Below, piece by piece: positions 1 through 12,779 of a stretch of DNA of 39,645 bases (within the stretch, counting starts at the first letter, position 1; every line of letters begins with the position of its first letter). Made by a program: the position numbers and the translations under genes. The notes under the pieces were generated by a model. The model did no database searches, was not told where the DNA came from, and saw only the letters and a list, made by a program, of their open reading frames with translations. This DNA is from Candidatus Saccharimonadota bacterium (GTDB lineage: Bacteria > Patescibacteriota > Saccharimonadia > Saccharimonadales > Saccharimonadaceae), in NCBI GenBank assembly GCA_009778675.1, contig WRFU01000007.1, positions 1 to 39,645 of the forward strand. The letters run 5' to 3'.

Positions 1-46
1 AATTTTTATCAAACACTGGCGGCCAGGGGTGAATTAGCCTAGTCAC

Positions 47-310
47 CTATTTTTTGCTTTCTTCAACTTCTTTTTCGACCACAATTGTGCACTCTGTTAC
101 TAACGCCGCGATTGCCCCGACAGCCGCTAGCACTGGTGCTAATACCGCCAAAACTACCCCAGCAGTTACTGGTATTACAATCAATTCTTTACCGGTTTTA
201 TCTTTAATGATAATTTTCCGCACGTTACCAGCTTTTATTAGCTCTTTGACTTTTCCTAATAATTCTTCGCCGTTTACGCGGAATTCTTCTGTTGTCTTTT
301 TCGTTGTCAT
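47..310 (-). CDS. DUF4342 domain protein
   Basis: An 87-residue protein that fits the DUF4342 family. Residues about 15-45 are a charged segment (EELLGKVKELIKAGNVRKII) that reads like a short helix plus strand. Residues about 46-72 are a hydrophobic Val/Ala/Leu stretch that could span a membrane once, and the tail is acidic and lysine-rich. The family has no established function; some members are annotated as nascent-polypeptide-associated-like, which I cannot confirm here. The gene lies 15 bp downstream of the unknown gene at 326-925 on the same strand, so the two may be co-transcribed. Only a weak purine-rich AGAAG precedes the ATG. Confidence 0.8.
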   Translation of the reverse strand: MTTKKTTEEFRVNGEELLGKVKELIKAGNVRKIIIKDKTGKELIVIPVTAGVVLAVLAPVLAAVGAIAALVTECTIVVEKEVEESKK

Positions 311-325
311 AAAATACTTCTTTTA

Positions 326-925
326 TTAAAAACTCTTTACAGACTCTATGGCTGCGGGCGTTTCTAGTAAATGGACTAGACTATCTGTTAGTGGTATATC
401 CTCTAATGGCTCACTAGGGTTATGGTCAAACGATAAGATACCTTTTTTGATAGCCGCATTAGTAGAAAATATTTTTTGAATATCATCTATATTATAAGCC
501 ACAAAGTATTCTACTTGATATAGTGTCCAAATCTTAGCTGTGGCAGAAAATTGAAGTTTATAATACGGTTTTAAGCTACTTAAACTTTTAGCCGTGGCAG
601 TTACGCCATACAGCTCTTTAAGCCTGTTCAAAAGACGCATAATCCGTTCTTTTTCATCTGGAGCATGTTCATTAAAATCTGCTTGTTGCTGGCGGATTAA
701 GTCACCATAAGTGCCTGGTTCAAAAACCATATCATGCACAAATTGTGTTTTATCATCATAAAATGGGAACCAAGTGCCCCACGTATCAGGCCGATCGTTA
801 AAAATAACTACGCCATCTTGCGCCGGTATTAATAAAATAGTTGCCGTAGCCAATCGCTGTGGTATTTTATCACTAGGGACTGGCTGATTCAGCAAATCAT
901 CAGTTATTATTATTGGTTCTCTCAT
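326..925 (-). CDS. hypothetical protein, possibly a degenerate Nudix fold
   Basis: I do not recognise this 199-residue protein with certainty. The reading frame is open up to 937, but the ATG at 925 is preferred because GGAGAT lies about 6 nt upstream of it. The N-terminal third (ATILLIPAQDGVVIFNDRPDTW) has the strand-turn-strand look of a Nudix domain, but no Nudix box (GX5EX7REUXEEXGU) follows. The middle is charged and helical (about 100-125) and the C-terminal part is rich in aromatic residues. There is no signal peptide or membrane segment, so it is probably cytoplasmic. It follows the terminator of the 16S unit and precedes the DUF4342 gene. Confidence 0.6.
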   Translation of the reverse strand: MREPIIITDDLLNQPVPSDKIPQRLATATILLIPAQDGVVIFNDRPDTWGTWFPFYDDKTQFVHDMVFEPGTYGDLIRQQQADFNEHAPDEKERIMRLLNRLKELYGVTATAKSLSSLKPYYKLQFSATAKIWTLYQVEYFVAYNIDDIQKIFSTNAAIKKGILSFDHNPSEPLEDIPLTDSLVHLLETPAAIESVKSF

Positions 926-971
926 AAATATCTCCATTCGTACTGTTATGGTTATATTTTACCACAATACC

Positions 972-996
972 AAAAACAGCCCTTACGGACTGTTTT
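972..996 (-). terminator. intrinsic terminator of the 16S rRNA unit
   Basis: A 9-bp stem (AAACAGTCC / GGGCTGTTT, one G-U pair) closed by a GTAA tetraloop and followed by five T on the minus strand. It ends the 16S transcript just after the lower arm of the processing stem. The plus strand also gives a weaker T-tract. Confidence 0.8.
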
Positions 997-998
997 AT

Positions 999-1021
999 GT
1001 TAACAATTTAGTTGTGCAAAA
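999..1021 (-). repeat. 3' arm of the 16S processing stem
   Basis: This 23-nt segment is the reverse complement of 2723-2745 with one mismatch, so the two sides of the 16S gene can form a long double strand. Such stems are RNase III substrates that release pre-16S rRNA. Partial complementarity continues for another 10 or so bases toward the gene. Confidence 0.8.
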
Positions 1022-1152
1022 AACCGAAAGTTTATAGCTTAAAGTCGCATCTGCCAAAAGCAGAAATGTTGTTTGCTAAGCTTAATATCAAACAACTACG
1101 ACCGACCTAGATCAAACTTACATTGCTGTAAATTTGTCATCATTCTCCCTAG

Positions 1153-2654
<1,502 letters not shown>

Positions 2655-2722
2655 GAGAATTATATAATTCTCGAAAAGTGTTCGTTTCCTAAAAAACTCA
2701 CATAAAATATAACTGACGATTG

Positions 2723-2745
2723 TTTTGCACAACTCAATTGTTAAC
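2723..2745 (-). repeat. 5' arm of the 16S processing stem
   Basis: Reverse complement of 999-1021 with 22 of 23 positions matching. It lies in the 16S leader about 70 nt before the mature 5' end and about 60 nt after the predicted transcription start. Confidence 0.8.
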
Positions 2746-2806
2746 GTTCGTTAATAGCTTGATCTAACTCCAAAGTTAAAAACACACTCGCAATCAAACT
2801 TACGCC

Positions 2807-2835
2807 ATTATAGCGGCCTAAATTCAATGTGTCAA
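2807..2835 (-). promoter_or_regulatory. consensus promoter of the 16S unit
   Basis: TTGACA (2835-2830), a 17-nt spacer, then TATAAT (2812-2807): both hexamers match the housekeeping sigma consensus exactly. The predicted start is near 2800, giving a leader of about 145 nt. It sits just 16 nt after the PAP2-like gene, with no terminator in between. Confidence 0.9.
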
Positions 2836-2851
2836 CACCTATTTTTAATTC

Positions 2852-3286
2852 TTATGTTGTAATAAATACAACTAACGCTATAATTATACCAACACTAGCG
2901 CCGGCAAAAGCTTCTGCTATAGTATGCCCACGAACAACCCGTGGAGCCTTTAGTTTCGAACCTTGCTCTTTAAGTAATTTGCCTATTAATACCGCTTGGT
3001 CGCCAACCGATTTACGAACTTTTACGGCATCATAAAAGATTATCAGCATTACTGCGAAAGCCAAGCCAAACATTGGGCTTTTAAGACCTTGTGTTAGACC
3101 AATAAGAGTCGTAATAGATACTATAACTGCTGTATGTGAACTTGGCATGCCACCAGAGGTAAAAAGCGCTTCCTTTAAATTAAACTGTCTAGTTTTTATA
3201 GAATGGAAGGCACATTTTAAGAGCTGCGCTACAAACCAACTAGCAATAACAACGATGATATATTTATAAGCGTTTAAGATATCCAT
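2852..3286 (-). CDS. divergent PAP2 family membrane protein (DUF212, YuiD-like)
   Basis: A 144-residue integral membrane protein of the divergent PAP2 / DUF212 group, related to acid phosphatases and vanadium haloperoxidases. Visible motifs are GGMPSSHTA (45-53, the SxxH phosphatase signature with His51), a D86...R91 pair and RGHTIAE (119-125, second conserved His). Four hydrophobic stretches fit membrane helices at about 8-27, 52-66, 71-88 and 128-142. The substrate is unknown; lipid or polyprenyl phosphates are the family's likely range (inference). The start codon is 2 nt after the gyrA stop, so it is the last gene of the gyrase operon. Confidence 0.88.
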   Translation of the reverse strand: MDILNAYKYIIVVIASWFVAQLLKCAFHSIKTRQFNLKEALFTSGGMPSSHTAVIVSITTLIGLTQGLKSPMFGLAFAVMLIIFYDAVKVRKSVGDQAVLIGKLLKEQGSKLKAPRVVRGHTIAEAFAGASVGIIIALVVFITT

Positions 3287-3288
3287 TT

Positions 3289-5856
3289 TTACTTTTCCGA
3301 TTTATTGCTAGAATCAGGTTTATCTTCTTGTTGTTGTTCTTCTTTTTCTTCTGGCATAATACCAAGCGATGCGACACTATCGTTATCGTTTAAGCGCATC
3401 ACGCGCACACCTTGGGTGGCTCGGCCTAGTACTGGAATATCTTTTAGGAGTGTGCGGATAGTCTGGCCATTACTAGAAATCATAATGATTTCGGACGCCG
3501 TTGGATCGACTGTGTGTACTGCAACAATTGGACCGGTTTTAGTGGTCACAGCCGCGACTTTCATGCCAACACCACCACGCTTATGCGGCGGGAAATTTGA
3601 GGCTTTAGTTAGCTTGCCATAGCCATTTTGGCTAATCACCAACAATTTTTGTTCATTATCTGATACCAAATCCATACCGACAACCGTATCACTCGGGCGC
3701 AAACGGATGCCACGTACCCCGCGAGCTGAACGCCCCATTGGTCGAACGTCTTTTTCGTCGAAGCGCACTGCTTGGCCAGCAGAGGTGGAGATAATCACGT
3801 CATTATTACCAGTAGTTCGTGCGACCCAACGTAGTTCGTCACCATCGTCTAGTTTAATAGCAATCAAGCCATTGGTGCGAATATTGGCGTAATCTTTGGC
3901 GGCAGTTTTCTTAACCGTACCATGAGTAGTAGCCATAAACAGATAGCCATCATCGCTCGCGTCTTTTTCATACTTAATAATAGAAGTAATTTTTTCTTCC
4001 GGCTGTAGCTGTAATAAATTAACAGCAGCTACACCTTTAGCGTTCAAACTAGCCGCCGGCACTTCGTAAGCCCTAAGTTTAAATACCCGGCCACGGTTAG
4101 TAAAGAATGATAACCAATCGTGAGAATTAGCCGGAATAAGCTGGTCAATTACGTCTTCTTCTTTAGTACTCATACCACGCCTACCCTTGCCACCACGATT
4201 CTGGCGGTGATAATCGTTAACGCTAGTGCGTTTAATGTAATTCTCTGTTGTTAATAATACAACAGACTCTTCCTCTGGTATAAGCTCTTCTTCGCTAAAT
4301 TTACCTAGTTCATGGTTAATAATCTTAGAACGCCGTGCATCGCCATAACGTTTTTTAATCGCCAACAATTCATCTTTAACGACACCCAAAATCTTACTTT
4401 CATCGGCTAATATAGCTTCTAGCTTATTAATTAGTTCGTGCAACTCTTTCAGTTCGTCTTCGATAGCTTGGCGTTCCAAACCAGTTAGGCGACGTAATTG
4501 CATAGCTAGAATAGCTTTTGCTTGGATTTCCGATAATTTAAACTTGGTAATTAAATTCTTCTCGGCTTCCTCGGTAGTCTTGCTGGCACGAATAGTTTTA
4601 ATCACTTCGTCGATGTGATCCAATGCGATTTTATAACCTTCTAAGATATGGGCACGCTCACGCGCTTTCCGTAATTCGAATGCAGTGCGACGACGAATAA
4701 CAGATTCGCGGTGTTTGATAAATTCCGCCAAAATATCATGTAATCCAAGAACTTTCGGTTGGATACCATCAACTAAAGCCAGCATATTATAATGGAAACT
4801 AGTCTGAAGCTGGGTTAACTTGTACAGCTGATTCAATACTTTCTTTGGGTAAGCATCTTTTTTAAGTTCAATGACAATGCGGATTTTACCGCGTGAGCTT
4901 TCATCGCGGATATCAGAAATTGTGTTGATTTTTTTATCCTTGACCAAATCGGCAATTTTCTCAATCATGGTGGCCTTGTTAATGCCATACGGCACCTCAG
5001 TGACAACAATCTGGAAACGATTCTTTTTGGTTTCTTCAATATCGGCTATCGCTCGAATCATAACACTGCCACGACCAGTCTGATAAGCTTGCTGCATTGG
5101 CGCACCGCCATAAACTACAGCACCAGTTGGAAAATCTGGGCCCTTGACATACTTCATCAGCTCATCGATGGTGATATCTGGGTTATCAATTTGCGCAATA
5201 GTCGCATCAATAATTTCATTTAAATTATGCGGCGGGATATTAGTGGCCATACCAACCGCAATACCCATTTGGCCATTAAGCAATAAATTCGGTACAGCCG
5301 CTGGCAACACAACCGGCTCTTGCAACGAACCATCATAGTTATCACGGAAATCAACCGTTTCTTTGTCGATATCAGCTAGTAATTCACCACCAAGTCGGTG
5401 CATACGAGCTTCGGTATAACGCATAGCGGCTGGTGGATCACCGTCCATCGAACCGAAATTACCTTGGCCCTCAACCAAGCAATAGCGCATTGTCCAATCC
5501 TGTGCAAAACGGACCATAGCGTCATAGATAGAAGAATCACCGTGCGGGTGATATTTACCCATTACTTCACCGATTATGTAAGCCGACTTACGAGTTTTGT
5601 TTGGCGCTTTCCAGCCATTTTGATCCATTGCATATAAAATGCGCCGATGAACCGGCTTCAGACCGTCACGCACATCAGGCAGAGCACGGTCAATAATTAC
5701 ACTCATGGAATAGCGCAAATAGCTATCTTCCATAACATTTTCAACAGTTCGAAGTTCTATACCTTTTTCTACGGCTGTTGTGTTTTCTACAACCTCCCCC
5801 TCTAGCGGTTGTTCATCTGGTGTCATAGCTGTTGTGTTTTTTGCATCGTCTTCCAT
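3289..5856 (-). CDS. gyrA: DNA gyrase subunit A
   Basis: An 855-residue GyrA, the breakage-reunion subunit that introduces negative supercoils with GyrB. An acidic non-conserved extension covers residues 1-30. The winged-helix core follows, with catalytic Tyr147 in AAMRYTEAR. The quinolone-determining region has GDSSIYD, so the residues equivalent to E. coli Ser83 and Asp87 (here Ser108 and Asp112) are the wild-type kind. The coiled coil lies at about 380-510. The C-terminal pinwheel carries a GyrA box QNRGGKG at 552-558, which identifies gyrase rather than topoisomerase IV. A glutamine/glutamate tail ends the protein. It starts 8 nt after gyrB, with GGGGA upstream as ribosome-binding site. 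Confidence 0.98.
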   Translation of the reverse strand: MEDDAKNTTAMTPDEQPLEGEVVENTTAVEKGIELRTVENVMEDSYLRYSMSVIIDRALPDVRDGLKPVHRRILYAMDQNGWKAPNKTRKSAYIIGEVMGKYHPHGDSSIYDAMVRFAQDWTMRYCLVEGQGNFGSMDGDPPAAMRYTEARMHRLGGELLADIDKETVDFRDNYDGSLQEPVVLPAAVPNLLLNGQMGIAVGMATNIPPHNLNEIIDATIAQIDNPDITIDELMKYVKGPDFPTGAVVYGGAPMQQAYQTGRGSVMIRAIADIEETKKNRFQIVVTEVPYGINKATMIEKIADLVKDKKINTISDIRDESSRGKIRIVIELKKDAYPKKVLNQLYKLTQLQTSFHYNMLALVDGIQPKVLGLHDILAEFIKHRESVIRRRTAFELRKARERAHILEGYKIALDHIDEVIKTIRASKTTEEAEKNLITKFKLSEIQAKAILAMQLRRLTGLERQAIEDELKELHELINKLEAILADESKILGVVKDELLAIKKRYGDARRSKIINHELGKFSEEELIPEEESVVLLTTENYIKRTSVNDYHRQNRGGKGRRGMSTKEEDVIDQLIPANSHDWLSFFTNRGRVFKLRAYEVPAASLNAKGVAAVNLLQLQPEEKITSIIKYEKDASDDGYLFMATTHGTVKKTAAKDYANIRTNGLIAIKLDDGDELRWVARTTGNNDVIISTSAGQAVRFDEKDVRPMGRSARGVRGIRLRPSDTVVGMDLVSDNEQKLLVISQNGYGKLTKASNFPPHKRGGVGMKVAAVTTKTGPIVAVHTVDPTASEIIMISSNGQTIRTLLKDIPVLGRATQGVRVMRLNDNDSVASLGIMPEEKEEQQQEDKPDSSNKSEK

Positions 5857-5864
5857 ATTTTCCC

Positions 5865-7862
<1,998 letters not shown>

Positions 7863-7888
7863 TTAGCAGAAAATATAACTCTTAACTA

Positions 7889-7917
7889 ATTGTACACGAT
7901 TTAGCAAATACACTCAA
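7889..7917 (-). promoter_or_regulatory. gyrB operon promoter
   Basis: TTGAGT (7917-7912), 17 nt, TACAAT (7894-7889). The predicted start is near 7882, leaving a leader of about 30 nt with the GAGGAA ribosome-binding site. Confidence 0.75.
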
Positions 7918-7956
7918 GTAGTATAAACGTTTTTGATAAATTCTTTGTTCAACTAG

Positions 7957-10635
7957 CTATCTTAAGCGCAAGATAGTCTCATCATCTTCGTTGTGTTTTT
8001 TACTACTATTATTTTGTGTCTGGGGTTCGGGCGTAGCTGTAGGTGCTGATGGTGCTGGCTGTTCTACTGGTGCCTCTTGCTGAAGTTGCTTCTTCTTTTC
8101 GATCCAACTATCTAAGAACCCCTGCTGCCGATTCTCCGTTGACATGTTACTAGACAGTGCTCGTTGCTGCTCGGCTTGTAACTTTTTAGCGGCATCACCA
8201 GCACCTAGACGTTGACGTATCTGGGCATCAATTTCTTTGCGTGGTTTACCATATTTAAGTGATGAATATGTTTTAAGCGATTCTTGTAAGTTAGGGTTGG
8301 GTTTGCCCATCTGTGGTAACGAATTTAGGCTGAACGGTGCCGATGGCACATTATTTATCATAACCGATGCAATCCATTGATAGTTTGGCAGTTTTGTCAT
8401 ATCTTCAGCCGTAAAAGTTGGGGCAAACCGTTTATATAGGATTTCGGCATCGGTAATACCCAAGCGCCCCGACATAATAGTGCCAACGTTGCCGATAATC
8501 CCTTCACGGATCTTATCGGTCAACTGAGTCATAAACTGGTTAGCCACAATTAAGTTTAGATGGTACTTACGAGCTTCAGACAAGATAGATTCAAAACTAT
8601 CGGTGGCAAAGTTCTGGAACTCATCTACGTACAGGCAAAAATCACGGCGTTGATCTTCGGGCATACTGGCTCGGCTCATGGCGGCCGTTTGGAATTTCAT
8701 CACAAATATCATGCCTAGTAGCTGTGAGTTTAACTCACCAGTAGTGCCTTTTGATAGGTTAACCAACAAAATCTTGCCATCATCCATAATCTCGCGTAGG
8801 TTAAAACCACTCTTGGTTTGGCCAATGATATTACGCATCATTTCGTTGCTTAAAAATGCACCGAATTTGCTGACAAACCACCCTAAAACCTCTGATTTAT
8901 TGGCCTCGCTAGTTTGCGCCATTTCTTTGTACCAAAAATCTAACACTGTTTGATCAGTCACATATTTAAGTTTTTCGTTAGTAAAACCTTGATCATTAAA
9001 AACTTGTGGTACATCTATAAACGTTGAGCCGTGTGGATCGCTCATAATAGTAAGGGCTGCATTACGAAACCAGTGTTCGTAGCGTGGGCCAATAATACCA
9101 GTATGGCCAGGGTCATATAACTTATATAGCATAGCTATACATTCCTGAATCAAGAAATCACGTTGATCTGGTGTTTCGAATTCAAATAAGTTCAGGCCGA
9201 CTGGTGATTCTAAGTTACCAGGGTTAAAGTAAATTACATCATCAACACGTTCTGGTGGCACCATACCAAGTAAGTCCTCTGCAGCATCACCATGTGGATC
9301 AATAAACGCAAAACCGCGACCATCCATCATGTCTTGGTAGGCTAAGTTTTTAAGCAGGACAGATTTACCAGAGCCAGTAGCACCAATAAAGTAGGCGTGA
9401 CGTCGTCTATCTTCATCGCTCAGCCTGATCTGCTTTTTCACACCCCTAAATTCGTTGTAACCCAACAATATACCACCTTCCATCAGTTCAGCTGGACCAT
9501 CAACTTGCTTGGCCATTTGGCGTTCTACTTGCGAAGTTGGGATACTGCGCTGATCTGGCAGATGGAAGATCGTTGCCAATTCTACACTGTTTAAAATATC
9601 TCGGTTAGCTGTTTGGGGAAATGTGCGCATAATGTAATCGGTGGTTAGCGATTCGATATCACGAGCCATGGCAAATTTAAAGCCATTGTAGCTAGGTGAA
9701 TCAAATAGCGCAAAGGATGCGATTATATTATTAAGTAAAGCCTGCGAACGAGCAGATGTAGGCGAGGATACTAACACGCGGATCATAGTTTCGTAGCCTG
9801 GGTAACGCGTTTTGTCTTCAATCGCCTTAATTTCTGACAGTTCTAAATCAGTCAACGGCTTCTCGTCAGCCTTAGTGCCATCTTTAGCCTCCGGTGGTTT
9901 CCATAAGATCTCGGCTAAATCACCCAAAAAAGCACCCCCGGGTATATTACCTTTTGAGCTCTTACCTTTTTTGATCTTGCTGACCTTATCTATAGAGGTT
10001 TTCGTCCAACTATCCCGGGCTGGCCTAAACATAACTTGCACGGCTATACCGTCTTGTCTGGTAGCAGATGATAAAGCATTAAGCAATGCTCGGGCGGTGT
10101 CTTGCTTGGTTTCTTGGTAAGTAGCGATTGGGTAGGCATATTCTTTCTTTAAACTAAATTCACCACCAATAACACCACTGATACTGCCGGCTTTATTAAA
10201 AATATTTTGTTCTTCTACCTCTTCAACCCTAGCGGTTGGGTAGGCGGCAGCAATGGCTTGTTTTATTACTTCGGTTAACACCGCTGGGACTACTGCATAA
10301 TAATGTACTAAGCCTTCTGTAGCTAAAATTTCAAATGACATATGACGTTCACCGTATAATTTACCCTTAAAACCCTTTATGGCTGTGGATGCAATTATAT
10401 TGTACATAACCTGAGCCTGTGCCAGCATTTCATCGGTTACGTCACGTTCATCGCGATTACCGCCTTCTATGTCGTCGGTGCTAGGCGGTAAATGTATTAA
10501 CATTGGCATCATTTTTAAACTACGTTCATAGTTTTTTGATTCACGTACGCTGCGGCTGTATTGCGACCAAGCAAAAGCACCAATACTGGCACAAATTATC
10601 AATACTACAATGGCCGGCATCATGAACTCTAGCAT
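7957..10635 (-). CDS. DUF87/TraG-type membrane ATPase (type IV secretion or conjugation-like)
   Basis: An 892-residue P-loop ATPase anchored by one N-terminal membrane helix (about 6-25). Walker A is GATGSGKS (418-425). IDPHGDAAEDLL follows, typical of DUF87/HerA and TraG/VirD4 proteins. Walker B is FCLYVDEFQNF with Asp671-Glu672, and QNFATDSFESILSEARKYHLNLIVANQ fits the TraG/TraD recognition region. Residues 75-350 form a large N-terminal domain seen in CPR homologues. The Pro/Gln-rich C-terminus is probably disordered. Such proteins couple ATP hydrolysis to transfer of DNA or protein across the membrane; the actual substrate here is unknown. It starts 7 nt after the small gene at 10643-11053 and is probably co-transcribed with it. 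No VirB4, VirB6 or relaxase gene is in the window. Confidence 0.85.
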   Translation of the reverse strand: MLEFMMPAIVVLIICASIGAFAWSQYSRSVRESKNYERSLKMMPMLIHLPPSTDDIEGGNRDERDVTDEMLAQAQVMYNIIASTAIKGFKGKLYGERHMSFEILATEGLVHYYAVVPAVLTEVIKQAIAAAYPTARVEEVEEQNIFNKAGSISGVIGGEFSLKKEYAYPIATYQETKQDTARALLNALSSATRQDGIAVQVMFRPARDSWTKTSIDKVSKIKKGKSSKGNIPGGAFLGDLAEILWKPPEAKDGTKADEKPLTDLELSEIKAIEDKTRYPGYETMIRVLVSSPTSARSQALLNNIIASFALFDSPSYNGFKFAMARDIESLTTDYIMRTFPQTANRDILNSVELATIFHLPDQRSIPTSQVERQMAKQVDGPAELMEGGILLGYNEFRGVKKQIRLSDEDRRRHAYFIGATGSGKSVLLKNLAYQDMMDGRGFAFIDPHGDAAEDLLGMVPPERVDDVIYFNPGNLESPVGLNLFEFETPDQRDFLIQECIAMLYKLYDPGHTGIIGPRYEHWFRNAALTIMSDPHGSTFIDVPQVFNDQGFTNEKLKYVTDQTVLDFWYKEMAQTSEANKSEVLGWFVSKFGAFLSNEMMRNIIGQTKSGFNLREIMDDGKILLVNLSKGTTGELNSQLLGMIFVMKFQTAAMSRASMPEDQRRDFCLYVDEFQNFATDSFESILSEARKYHLNLIVANQFMTQLTDKIREGIIGNVGTIMSGRLGITDAEILYKRFAPTFTAEDMTKLPNYQWIASVMINNVPSAPFSLNSLPQMGKPNPNLQESLKTYSSLKYGKPRKEIDAQIRQRLGAGDAAKKLQAEQQRALSSNMSTENRQQGFLDSWIEKKKQLQQEAPVEQPAPSAPTATPEPQTQNNSSKKHNEDDETILRLR

Positions 10636-10642
10636 ACGCCCC

Positions 10643-11053
10643 CTAGTTACTGTCTCCTATTTTGCGACCATAACGTTTGTACATATAATCCGCCCTTAAA
10701 GCTTTGATGCCTTCTTCTTTGTTATATGGGTCACCTTTGGTTTCTGACAACGTTTGTTTTATTTTTTGTGACCATTCTTTTTCTATTCTTTCAGTATCTT
10801 TGGCGGTACTAGGCGCAGTGGCCGTAACACTAGCCGGCGACTGATCATTGGCTTGAACAACAGGCTGCGTAGCCACTGGTGGCAAACTAGTCTTACTTGC
10901 ATCGGTCGCTATATGGCTGGCTTCTTTTTCTTGCCTGTCTTGGTTCTGATGAACTTCCGGGTTAGCCGGTGATAATTCTGGTAATGGGTGCATCGACTCC
11001 GCACCAGCTAGTGTCTCAGCAGGAACAGATGCCCGATTTTGCTCTGGATTCAT
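10643..11053 (-). CDS. small helical partner of the DUF87 ATPase
   Basis: A 136-residue protein with two parts. Residues 1-85 are rich in Pro, Ala, Ser, Thr and Gln and look disordered. Residues about 88-130 form a charged helical domain (ERIEKEWSQKIKQTLSETK, then DPYNKEEGIKALRADYMYKRYG). I recall a similar C-terminal pattern in small CPR proteins next to secretion-type ATPase genes, but I cannot name a family. No membrane segment or signal is visible. It is the first gene of a two-gene operon with the ATPase. TACAAT (11065-11060) lies 6 nt before the ATG and there is no Shine-Dalgarno sequence, so the mRNA is probably leaderless. Confidence 0.7.
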   Translation of the reverse strand: MNPEQNRASVPAETLAGAESMHPLPELSPANPEVHQNQDRQEKEASHIATDASKTSLPPVATQPVVQANDQSPASVTATAPSTAKDTERIEKEWSQKIKQTLSETKGDPYNKEEGIKALRADYMYKRYGRKIGDSN

Positions 11054-11087
11054 GATCTAATTGTATCATAACCGCTAGCACTATGAA

Positions 11088-11468
11088 TTATTGTTTTATT
11101 ACCAAAAAACTACCTATAATGGCAAAGAGTGCTACTAGCCCAAGTTCTAACAGGCTAATACCGCCAAAAGACTGCATCGCTAAAATTAACACCGGTACAA
11201 AAGCCAACACTGTACCTAAATAGTAAGCTTTCTTGTCGCTTAGCGGTCGTGGTGGTTTGGCTAAAACTTGTTTTTTGAATAAACTAGCCGTGATTTTAGA
11301 TAAATACCATATAGCAGCCGTGAATATGCCTAAGCAAACCAAATATGTAAGAACAAACAGTAATAAAACGCCTAGTGGTCCTACCTGGGTAGGAGTTGTA
11401 AAAAAAAGGAGTCCGAGCAATAACACCAGAGATGCTATGCTAACTACTCCTAAAACCTTCCTCATCAT
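11088..11468 (-). CDS. four-helix membrane protein, unknown function
   Basis: A 126-residue hydrophobic protein with membrane helices at about 5-25, 31-56, 84-102 and 104-123 and a basic loop (KKQVLAKPPRPLSDKK) at about 65-81. I do not recognise the family. The start is ATG ATG at 11468/11465. TATACT (11480-11475) lies 6 nt before the first ATG with no ribosome-binding site, so this is another candidate leaderless mRNA. It lies 34 nt upstream of the ATPase operon on the same strand, and its position suggests an accessory envelope role (inference only). Confidence 0.65.
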   Translation of the reverse strand: MMRKVLGVVSIASLVLLLGLLFFTTPTQVGPLGVLLLFVLTYLVCLGIFTAAIWYLSKITASLFKKQVLAKPPRPLSDKKAYYLGTVLAFVPVLILAMQSFGGISLLELGLVALFAIIGSFLVIKQ

Positions 11469-11499
11469 GTAAAAAGTATACCATTTATCGCTATGGTTT

Positions 11500-11720
11500 A
11501 GTCCAGGGCGGTATCGTGACCGTCCGGCGTTTTAAACTGACTTGAAGCCGCGTCCGAAAACCGCCCTAGAAGTTTAGTTGACTGCTCCTCACAAAGAGGA
11601 ACGTAACTCTCGCAAGATCGTGCTTCTAGCGATATTTTTATGTGCGAGCACTGGTCTGCGCGCTCAACGCAAGCCCTCGACGCTATTTTCATAGCGGAGT
11701 GTTAGCGGAGCTTTGGTAGT
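11500..11720. other. GC-rich non-coding island with several hairpins
   Basis: A compact GC-rich block inside an AT-rich gap. It can form an outer stem (CCAGGGCGG with CCGCCCTAG), TCCTC-ACAAA-GAGGA, a TGCG/CGCA hairpin and CGCTAT-TTTC-ATAGCG. The only reading frame, 64 codons on the minus strand at 11498-11692, has no ribosome-binding site and an uninformative translation. A structured RNA is possible on either strand, but neither a clear promoter nor a clear terminator is present. Confidence 0.3.
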
Positions 11721-12620
11721 TTTTGTATTTGTAGTAGTTTATGGATAACCAAAAGCTACCAATAGCTGCTCTAATTTTTGTTTTGTCTTTATTTTTGCCA
11801 ATAAAAACTTAGCATCATACTAGCATGCTAGTGTATATTTATCAAGTGTTTATAGTCCGATCTTCGTTGTATTTATAACATCGTTATAATAACCATAAGT
11901 ATTTACAGATGTAATATACCAGTGATGTAATGACCACAACATTGTGCTACATACAACGCTAAATAGCTTGTGTGATTTTATAAACTACTTTTTGAGTACC
12001 ATGAATAAAAATATGAATCAAAATGTTGGATATTTTACGTATAGTAAATTACCTATTTTTTATTGTGTTGATTCAATTTAATTTTTAATATTTTTACGGA
12101 CACATTGTTTTGTATTTTTTGTGTTTTTTAAAATTGCCAATAAACACGTAGGTTCTAAAAAATACGAATTTAAATTTAGTGTTCAAAAATTCAAAAAAAT
12201 ATTAATTTTTAATATTACATTCATGTAATAAATTATTGGTTTTTTGTGTGTTATATATTGCTCGAAATATAATCTCGATTCAGTATGAGCTATTTTGTCG
12301 TATATGTAATGTTGTGTTTATATAAGTTTATCGTCATATTAAGTCATTAGCTTATAAGCATTAATGTGCTGCGTCTGCTTAATATACGCCCGCCATATTA
12401 TGATCAACAACCAATTATACATAAGCCCACAAATTAAACACAGTTAAAGTTTGTTTAGTAATTGTGTAATAGAACTAAAAACCGTGGACTGCGTCATACA
12501 TATAATATATGGCTGCATATTTATTTTAGTATTTGCTTGTAATTGTTGTTAAAGCCGAGCAGATAAGTTTTCCACAGTCTAAAAATAGTCAAAAAATTCG
12601 TAAAAATCATGAAAAAAATG
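11721..12620. other. AT-rich intergenic region, possible origin vicinity
   Basis: About 900 bp without a convincing gene on either strand. It contains a 14-bp perfect palindrome ACTAGCATGCTAGT (11819-11832), one DnaA-box-like TTTTCCACA (12568-12576) and one weaker TTATCCATA (minus strand, 11748-11740). Gene direction changes here: everything to the left down to gyrA is on the minus strand, while comM and infC-rpmI-rplT to the right are on the plus strand. Together with the nearby gyrase genes this permits a replication origin, but two boxes are too few to claim it. Confidence 0.3.
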
Positions 12621-12622
12621 TA

Positions 12623-12651
12623 TTGACATAAGCAAAAACACGGCTTATTAT
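12623..12651 (+). promoter_or_regulatory. orphan consensus promoter
   Basis: TTGACA (12623-12628), 17 nt, TATTAT (12646-12651). No gene follows; the predicted transcript from about 12658 would meet the hairpin at 12729-12761, whose plus-strand T-tract is good. Confidence 0.65.
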
Positions 12652-12657
12652 AGGAGT

Positions 12658-12767
12658 AGCTCTTGAATAAAATATTTATGCAGGGGCTCAAAACAAAAAA
12701 TAGCCAAAATAACTCCACACTCTACATAAAAGACGACCATTCCTCGCAGGTGGTCGTCTTTATTTTA
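12658..12767 (+). ncRNA. possible small RNA of about 110 nt
   Basis: It is defined by the promoter at 12623-12651 and the terminator at 12729-12767. The interior allows only a short GGCU/AGCC pairing and a GGAGU/ACUCC closure. An in-frame 32-codon reading frame starts with ATG at 12678 and runs through the terminator stem, but has no ribosome-binding site. It does not match SRP RNA or 6S RNA signatures. It runs head-on into the tmRNA gene. Treat as a prediction. Confidence 0.4.
12729..12767. terminator. bidirectional terminator between tmRNA and the plus-strand RNA
   Basis: An 11-bp perfect stem AAAGACGACCA / TGGTCGTCTTT with an inner CCT/AGG pairing. The plus-strand T-tract is TTTATTTT; the minus strand has CTTTTATG. 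It ends the tmRNA transcript (minus) and any transcript from the promoter at 12623. Confidence 0.8.
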
Positions 12768-12779
12768 CCTAAATAAGTT

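Noticed and set aside
11560-11640. SRP-like apical motif on the minus strand (CCTC...GAGGAGCAGTC)
   Set aside because: Only the AGCAG part matches; the opposing CAGG side and tetraloop are missing.
11498-11692. 64-codon minus-strand reading frame
   Set aside because: No ribosome-binding site or promoter; it overlaps a hairpin-rich block and the translation has no recognisable composition.
12521-12718. 65-codon minus-strand frame rich in Phe and Leu
   Set aside because: Composition follows the AT-rich DNA; no start signals, and it overlaps the plus-strand promoter and RNA candidate.
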